Below are positions 1-3,678 of a stretch of 6,739 nt of DNA, one piece after another. The stretch comes from an uncultured Oscillospiraceae bacterium (GTDB taxonomy: Bacteria; Bacillota; Clostridia; Oscillospirales; Oscillospiraceae). The stretch covers positions 1 through 6,739 of the forward strand of contig CAKTPC010000106.1 of assembly GCA_934590505.1 (NCBI GenBank), read 5' to 3'. The stretch's first letter is position 1. The number at the start of each line of letters is the position of its first letter. Position numbers and translations under genes: made by a program. The notes under the pieces were generated by a model, which saw nothing but the letters and a program-made list of their open reading frames with translations, did no database searches and was not told where the DNA came from.

Positions 1-71
1 TCCTGCTGGTATTTCCGGTCGCCGATCACGCTTTCGGCGGAGATGCCAAAGTTCTCCGTTTCATTGTTCAT
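1..71 (-). CDS. N-terminal fragment, possible PP2C-type protein phosphatase (runs off left edge)
   Basis: An open frame starts at ATG 71 (an in-frame ATG at 86 would add five residues) and reads 23 codons to the left edge without a stop. The readable peptide ends with SVIGDRKYQQ followed by a GA- codon (Asp or Glu). This resembles motif I near the start of PP2C-family Ser/Thr phosphatases (G-x-R-x-x-Q/N-Q/E-D), whose Asp helps bind the metal ions. The gene begins 20 to 35 bases after the nadE stop with no terminator between, so it is probably co-transcribed with nadE. No strong ribosome binding site precedes either start. That the reading frame is real is fairly likely. The PP2C assignment rests on one short motif and is tentative. 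Confidence 0.42.
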   Translation of the reverse strand, partial: MNNETENFGISAESVIGDRKYQQ

Positions 72-106
72 TGCTGTTTTCACCATTTATATAGGTCTGG
101 TTTGTA

Positions 107-2026
107 TCATTTCAGCCGCTCCGCTTCCTCCAGCCACAGCCGTGCCGATGCATCGGACGGCATACGCCAGTCGCCGCGCGGCGAGAGCGTGACGGTGCCG
201 ACCTTAGGCCCATCCGGCAGGCAGGAGCGCTTGAACTGCTGGGCAAAGAACCTACGCAGGAAGGTGCGCAGCCAGTGCAGTATCACATCCCTGCTGTATT
301 CCCCGTCGAAGGCATAGCATGCCAGACGGAATATCCGCGCCGGGGAGGCTCCGCTGCGCAGCATGTGGTACAGGAAAAAGTCGTGCAGCTCATAGGGGCC
401 AACTATATCCTCAGTTTTCTGCGAAATGCTCCCGTTGTCCGCCGGCAGCAGCTCCGGCGAAATAGGCGTATCGAGTATATCTCTCAGTACAGCAGCAGCG
501 CCCGCGGAGCAGCGTCCCATTTCGTATTCGATGATATACCGCACGAGCGTCTTGGGGACAGACGCGTTAACGCCGTACATCGACATATGGTCGCCGTTGT
601 AGGTCGCCCAGCCGAGCGCAAGCTCAGACAGGTCGCCCGTACCGACAACTATGCCGCCGTTCTGGTTCGCTATATCCATGAGCACCTGCGTGCGCTCGCG
701 TGCCTGGCAGTTCTCATAGGTCACATCTGTGCAGCCTTCGTCTTGCCCGATATCCGCGAAGTGCTGTCTCACCGACGCGCTTATATCCACCGTCATAAAG
801 CTGACGCCGAGTTCCACGCAGAGCTTTTCTGCGTTGCTGCGTGTGCGCTCCGTCGTCCCGAAGCAGGGCATCGTGACCGCAACGATATCCTCCCTCAGTC
901 TGCCGAGCATGTCCATCGCCCTGACCATGACAAGCAGCGCGAGCGTGCTGTCGAGTCCACCGGAGATACCGATCACCGCCTTGCGGCATCCTGTGTGCTC
1001 TATGCGGCGCATCAGTCCGTCAGACTGTATGCTCAATATCGCTTCGGCGCGTTCGGCAAGTATCTCCCCGTCAGCAGGCACGAAGGGTCGGCGTGCGATG
1101 TGGCGCGTAAGCTCCGTGTCGCGCAGCTCCTGACTGAAGTACACGCGCCGGCATTCGGGCGCGCCGCTCTCGTCAAAGCTCGTGTTTCTGTGCCGTTCAA
1201 AGCGCAGCCTGAAGAGGTCTATTTCCGTCGCGATAAGCCCGTTCTTCGCGAACGGCTTCTTCTCCGCGAGAAGCTGCCCGTTTTCGTATATAAGGCTGTG
1301 TCCTGAGAATACCATGTCCTGCGTGGATTCGCCGTGCCCAGCGTTCGCGTACACATAGCCGCATATGAGCCGCGACGACGCGGACGACACCAGCAGCCGC
1401 CTGTAATCGTCCTTCCCTATCAGTTCGTTTGAGGCTGAAAGGTTTGCGATAACCGTCGCCCCGGCAAGGCACAGCCCGGTCGACGGCGTGACAGGGGCCC
1501 AGAGATCCTCGCATATCTCCACACCGAGGACGAAATCAGGCATCTCCCGGCAGCAGAACAGCAGGTCGCGCCCGAACGGAACATCATGTCCCGCGAGCCT
1601 TAGCGTGTTCTCGCCGCGGTAGTCCGCACCGGAGCTGAACTGCCGCTTCTCATAAAACTCACCATAATTCGGCAGCACAGTTTTCGGCACGACTCCAAGC
1701 ACCACTCCGTTCTGGATAACGGCAGCGCAGTTATAGAGCTTCCCTCCCGTTCTTACCGGCACGCCGATCACCACCAGGCAGCGCTTTCCGGATGTGTAGT
1801 CCAGCAGCGCCTCCAGCGCCTCAATCGCGCCGTCAAGCAGAGCGTCGGAATAGAACAGATCTCCGCAGGTGTAGGCCGTCAGATGCAGCTCCGGGAACAC
1901 AAGGAGATTTGCGCCCATGCGCTCCGCCTCGTCAAAGCACTCCCGGGCGCTCTCGAGGTTAAATGCCGTGTCGCCAACCTTAAGCTTTGGGCTTGCCGCC
2001 ATAACTTTAATAAAGCCGAACTTCAT
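107..2026 (-). CDS. nadE: Glutamine-dependent NAD+ synthetase (long, two-domain form)
   Basis: Makes NAD+ from nicotinic acid adenine dinucleotide, ATP and glutamine in the cytoplasm, the last step of NAD synthesis. The product is 639 residues, typical of the glutaminase-fused NadE form and far longer than the ammonia-only enzyme of about 275. Residues 1-270 form a nitrilase-type amidase domain with the catalytic triad visible: Glu46 (FPEL), Lys115 (PKTVLPNYGEF) and Cys172 (ICEDLW). From about residue 325 comes the synthetase domain, with the ATP pyrophosphatase loop SGGLDS at 355-360 and the conserved GTGDLSELALGW at 462-473. The frame is open back to an ATG at 2089, but that would place the promoter inside the gene. 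ATG 2026 has GGAGGTG seven bases upstream and begins MKFGFIKV, as in homologues. The gene appears intact. Confidence 0.96.
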   Translation of the reverse strand: MKFGFIKVMAASPKLKVGDTAFNLESARECFDEAERMGANLLVFPELHLTAYTCGDLFYSDALLDGAIEALEALLDYTSGKRCLVVIGVPVRTGGKLYNCAAVIQNGVVLGVVPKTVLPNYGEFYEKRQFSSGADYRGENTLRLAGHDVPFGRDLLFCCREMPDFVLGVEICEDLWAPVTPSTGLCLAGATVIANLSASNELIGKDDYRRLLVSSASSRLICGYVYANAGHGESTQDMVFSGHSLIYENGQLLAEKKPFAKNGLIATEIDLFRLRFERHRNTSFDESGAPECRRVYFSQELRDTELTRHIARRPFVPADGEILAERAEAILSIQSDGLMRRIEHTGCRKAVIGISGGLDSTLALLVMVRAMDMLGRLREDIVAVTMPCFGTTERTRSNAEKLCVELGVSFMTVDISASVRQHFADIGQDEGCTDVTYENCQARERTQVLMDIANQNGGIVVGTGDLSELALGWATYNGDHMSMYGVNASVPKTLVRYIIEYEMGRCSAGAAAVLRDILDTPISPELLPADNGSISQKTEDIVGPYELHDFFLYHMLRSGASPARIFRLACYAFDGEYSRDVILHWLRTFLRRFFAQQFKRSCLPDGPKVGTVTLSPRGDWRMPSDASARLWLEEAERLK

Positions 2027-2033
2027 ATTTATG

Positions 2034-2040
2034 CACCTCC
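2034..2040 (-). promoter_or_regulatory. nadE ribosome binding site
   Basis: GGAGGTG on the minus strand, seven bases before ATG 2026. It decides the nadE start in favour of 2026 over the upstream in-frame ATG at 2089. Confidence 0.85.
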
Positions 2041-2060
2041 GGTATGCTGAAATATAGGAA

Positions 2061-2089
2061 ATAATAATCCCGCCGGCACCTAATGTCAA
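2061..2089 (-). promoter_or_regulatory. Sigma-A-type promoter of nadE
   Basis: On the minus strand a perfect -35 TTGACA (2084-2089) is followed, after exactly 17 bases, by a -10 TATTAT (2061-2066), one mismatch from consensus. Transcription should start near 2054, giving a leader of about 28 bases. A 9-bp inverted repeat (AATAATAAT at 2060-2068, ATTATTATT at 2089-2097) straddles the promoter and could be an operator, although its arms are low-complexity A/T. Confidence 0.8.
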
Positions 2090-2106
2090 TTATTATTCCG
2101 CGTTTG

Positions 2107-2155
2107 GGCGCAAAAAAGCTTGCTGGCATATCATGCCTGCAAGCTTTTTTGCGCC
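2107..2155 (-). terminator. Intrinsic terminator of the tetR-family gene (bidirectional by symmetry)
   Basis: The arms at 2107-2123 and 2139-2155 are perfectly complementary over 17 bp. An inner 4-bp stem (2125-2128 with 2134-2137) follows a single mismatch, with a 5-base loop. On the minus strand the GC-containing core is followed by TTTTTT, which pairs with an AAAAAA tract on the other side, so it could also act on plus-strand transcripts. It begins three bases after the regulator's stop codon and isolates nadE from read-through. Confidence 0.9.
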
Positions 2156-2158
2156 GGT

Positions 2159-2716
2159 TCACTTCGTCTGAAAGCGCTCCATAAGGTTTTCAACGCTGTT
2201 GTCCATAACGCGCAGTATCTTTTCCTCGACTATCTCTCTCGGAAACTGCATCCCCATGTCGAGCCAGTAGGAAATAAAACCTATCGCGCACTCAGTATAA
2301 AACTCAACAACAAATTCAAAGTCCTGCTTTTCGATATTGCGTCCCTCGGCGACGATATCCGCAAAGCTGCGTATACACTCCTGAAGCCTGCCCTTTATGT
2401 AGCGGAGCATGTACAGCCTGCTGTTGGAATTATACACATTCAGCGCAAAGGCCGCGTTCTCCCGCAGATACTTGATCCACATGATAACGTCGGTTTTCCA
2501 TCGGTCATATACGACCTCCTTAGGAAGATTCGCGTTTGCATCCTCCTCAAAAACCCATTCGAGCAGATCATACACATCGTCAAAGTGGTAGTAGAAAGTC
2601 TGCCTGTTCACCCCGCATATCTCGACAAGATCCTTGACCGTGATCTTATCTATCGGCTTGATCTCCATCATCTTTTTCAGCGCCGCCGCAAGCGCTTTTT
2701 TTGTAGACGAAGCCAT
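2159..2716 (-). CDS. TetR/AcrR-family transcriptional regulator
   Basis: A 185-residue DNA-binding regulator, a normal length for the family. Residues 25-46 form the helix-turn-helix: ITVKDLVEICGVNRQTFYYHF, the classic TetR pattern ending in F-Y-x-H-F. The rest (about 55-185) is a helical ligand/dimer domain. The overall style, with a short pre-helix region and the YDLLEWVF segment after the recognition helix, recalls the DhaS-like branch of TetR proteins; the ligand is unknown. The start at 2716 has a GGGAGG site seven bases upstream. An in-frame ATG at 2776 is ruled out because the promoter lies between the two. The gene is monocistronic, with its own promoter and terminator. It does not face a divergent gene, so its target is unclear; self-regulation is the simplest guess. 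nadE downstream is separated by a strong terminator. Confidence 0.9.
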   Translation of the reverse strand: MASSTKKALAAALKKMMEIKPIDKITVKDLVEICGVNRQTFYYHFDDVYDLLEWVFEEDANANLPKEVVYDRWKTDVIMWIKYLRENAAFALNVYNSNSRLYMLRYIKGRLQECIRSFADIVAEGRNIEKQDFEFVVEFYTECAIGFISYWLDMGMQFPREIVEEKILRVMDNSVENLMERFQTK

Positions 2717-2723
2717 AAAACGC

Positions 2724-2729
2724 CCTCCC
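2724..2729 (-). promoter_or_regulatory. Ribosome binding site of the tetR-family gene
   Basis: GGGAGG on the minus strand, seven bases before ATG 2716. Together with the promoter at 2748-2776 it fixes the start and excludes the in-frame ATG at 2776. Confidence 0.8.
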
Positions 2730-2747
2730 CATCCTTCTCTGGTTATT

Positions 2748-2776
2748 ATTATAACACAAGTGTCGTACATTGGCAA
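2748..2776 (-). promoter_or_regulatory. Extended -10 sigma-A promoter of the tetR-family gene
   Basis: On the minus strand, -35 TTGCCA (2771-2776) and -10 TATAAT (2748-2753, perfect) are 17 bases apart, and a TG one base upstream of the -10 makes an extended element. The spacer contains ACAC-TT-GTGT, a small dyad placed where a self-repressing TetR protein could bind. The dyad is too short to call an operator with confidence. Confidence 0.82.
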
Positions 2777-2960
2777 AGCATTTTTCGCCGTTTTTCATAT
2801 CATTTCCGATTTCTATCTTTACACGTGGTACGACGCATTAGCCCGATATGTATATTTTACAATTCTGAAATACAATCTCCGTTACATTCGAAACATATCG
2901 CGGGTATTATAATAACTGCAAGTGGCAGTTATTTATCTTTTTCATTTTGTCCTCTGAAAA
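2777..2960. other. AT-rich stretch without a gene between the tetR promoter and the pheB terminator
   Basis: No credible coding frame with a ribosome binding site was found on either strand. It contains a hairpin (listed separately at 2911-2933) and a GTCGTAC/GTACGAC inverted pair (2762-2768 and 2828-2834), of which the first arm lies in the tetR promoter. No convincing promoter pair was seen on the plus strand. Confidence 0.6.
2911..2933 (+). repeat. Small inverted repeat / hairpin, terminator-like on the plus strand
   Basis: AATAACTGC (2911-2919) and GCAGTTATT (2925-2933) form a perfect 9-bp stem with a 5-base loop, followed on the plus strand by the T-rich run TATCTTTTTCATTTT. It looks like a weak intrinsic terminator for plus-strand transcription, yet no plus-strand gene precedes it. 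It may block antisense read-through or end a short unannotated RNA. Confidence 0.5.
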
Positions 2961-2964
2961 TACA

Positions 2965-2996
2965 GAAACTCCCGGGTCGTCTGACCCGGGAGTTTC
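2965..2996 (-). terminator. Intrinsic terminator of pheB
   Basis: A perfect 14-bp stem, GAAACTCCCGGGTC at 2965-2978 with its complement at 2983-2996, closed by a 4-base loop. On the minus strand it lies 13 bases beyond the pheB stop codon and is followed by the T-rich TGTATTTTC. The GC-rich core and position make it the end of the pheB transcript. Confidence 0.85.
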
Positions 2997-3009
2997 GCTG
3001 TCTCTTTTG

Positions 3010-3447
3010 TTATTCTACTGCCAGCAGGCGTACCTGCTCCGCCCCCGGCGTGCTGCCGAGGCTCTCTATAAGCCCTGCCATGCTGCCGGGCATCGCGCTT
3101 ATATCCAGCGACAGCGTGACGCTGGCCTTTCCATGTATTGGCAGGCTCTGCGTAATGGTCAGAACGCTCCCGCCCGCGCCGGATATCTTCGACAGCAGCG
3201 CGCTCAGCACCCCCTGCTCGTGCGTCAGCATCATGGAGAGCACCGCCTTGCGCCCGCTGCCGATGTCTATCGGTTCGAGTATATAGTCCTTGTATTTATA
3301 ATATGTGCTGCGGGAAATGCCGACCTGCTTTACGGCCTGGCTGACATCCTTCACCTTTCCGGATTCGACGAGCCGCCGCGCCTCAATGACCTTTTCATAA
3401 TAATCCGGCAGTATGTCCTTATGGATAATGAGATAGTTTTCCAGCAT
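3010..3447 (-). CDS. pheB: ACT domain-containing protein, PheB / UPF0735 family
   Basis: A 145-residue protein matching the PheB (UPF0735) family in length and layout. Residues 1-30 carry the typical opening (YLIIHKDILPDYYEKVIEA). Residues 31-55 contain a helix-turn-helix-like segment, KVKDVSQAVKQVGISRSTYY, continuing into KYKDY. Residues 67-145 are an ACT domain, the fold that binds amino acids in regulators of amino-acid enzymes. In Bacillus subtilis pheB sits beside pheA (prephenate dehydratase), and in other Firmicutes relatives sit beside homoserine dehydrogenase. Neither partner is visible here, and the gene has its own promoter and terminator. The molecular role is not well established; amino-acid-responsive regulation is the usual inference. 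GGAGGTG five bases before ATG 3447 supports the start. The gene is intact. Confidence 0.9.
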   Translation of the reverse strand: MLENYLIIHKDILPDYYEKVIEARRLVESGKVKDVSQAVKQVGISRSTYYKYKDYILEPIDIGSGRKAVLSMMLTHEQGVLSALLSKISGAGGSVLTITQSLPIHGKASVTLSLDISAMPGSMAGLIESLGSTPGAEQVRLLAVE

Positions 3448-3476
3448 GTCCGCACCTCCGTTTATTTGCGGTATAT

Positions 3477-3505
3477 ATAATAACCTGTCTTTGTCAAAAA
3501 GACAA
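3477..3505 (-). promoter_or_regulatory. Probable pheB promoter with an internal dyad
   Basis: On the minus strand TTGTCT (3500-3505) and TATTAT (3477-3482) are 17 bases apart, four and five matches to consensus. The region holds a perfect 7-bp inverted repeat, TGTCTTT (3486-3492) and AAAGACA (3498-3504), with a second nested dyad TTGTC (3491-3495) and GACAA (3501-3505). A dyad between -35 and -10 is a plausible repressor site. A better -35 (TTGACA) lies within the same dyad but has no well-spaced -10. Confidence 0.6.
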
Positions 3506-3600
3506 GTGTATTTGTATCAGATCGTCGAATTTGTTTCACCGGCCTATAATCTGACAAACAATATCAACTGTACAAATTGCACCCAAAAGCACAAAAATGC

Positions 3601-3629
3601 GTGACTTCTCGCTTCCGGTATGTTATTAT
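3601..3629 (+). promoter_or_regulatory. Probable promoter of the flavoprotein-hypA operon
   Basis: GTGACT (3601-3606) and TATTAT (3624-3629) are separated by 17 bases, with TG one base upstream of the -10 (3621-3622), forming an extended -10. The start would be near 3636, giving a leader of about 43 bases. A TATAAT at 3545-3550 is an alternative -10, but it lacks a recognisable -35. Confidence 0.55.
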
Positions 3630-3660
3630 ATTGACGTATGAGAGTATCACTATTCTTTAT

Positions 3661-3667
3661 GAGGAGG
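3661..3667 (+). promoter_or_regulatory. Ribosome binding site of the flavoprotein gene (long spacing)
   Basis: GAGGAGG lies 11 bases before ATG 3679, longer than the 5-8 bases seen for the other genes here. The nearer ATG at 3669 is out of frame. The in-frame upstream ATG at 3577 precedes the promoter, so 3679 is the best start. Confidence 0.7.
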
Positions 3668-3678
3668 ATGTTGCCCAA

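Noticed and set aside
275..1306. A 343-codon plus-strand open frame within nadE
   Set aside because: It is the codon-register shadow of nadE, whose catalytic residues and domains are fully intact on the other strand.
2027..2089. Upstream in-frame ATG start for nadE at 2089
   Set aside because: The -35 and -10 elements lie in this stretch, so it would not be in the transcript. The strong ribosome binding site and the family-like N-terminus point to 2026.
2120..3286. A 388-codon plus-strand open frame
   Set aside because: It runs antisense through the tetR-family gene, its promoter, the pheB terminator and most of pheB, and begins inside a terminator hairpin. It has no ribosome binding site and no recognisable domain.
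3541..3560. TATAAT at 3545-3550 as the main promoter of the redox operon
   Set aside because: No hexamer resembling TTGACA lies 15-19 bases upstream. The extended -10 element at 3621-3629 is better supported.
3531..3561. TTGTTT...AAACAA as a possible Rex-type redox operator upstream of the flavoprotein
   Set aside because: The arms are only 6 bp and separated by 19 bases; Rex sites have a much closer spacing. It is probably chance in an A/T-rich region.
3577..3678. Upstream in-frame ATG start for the flavoprotein at 3577
   Set aside because: No ribosome binding site precedes it, the probable promoter lies inside this stretch, and the extra residues look non-coding. GAGGAGG precedes ATG 3679.
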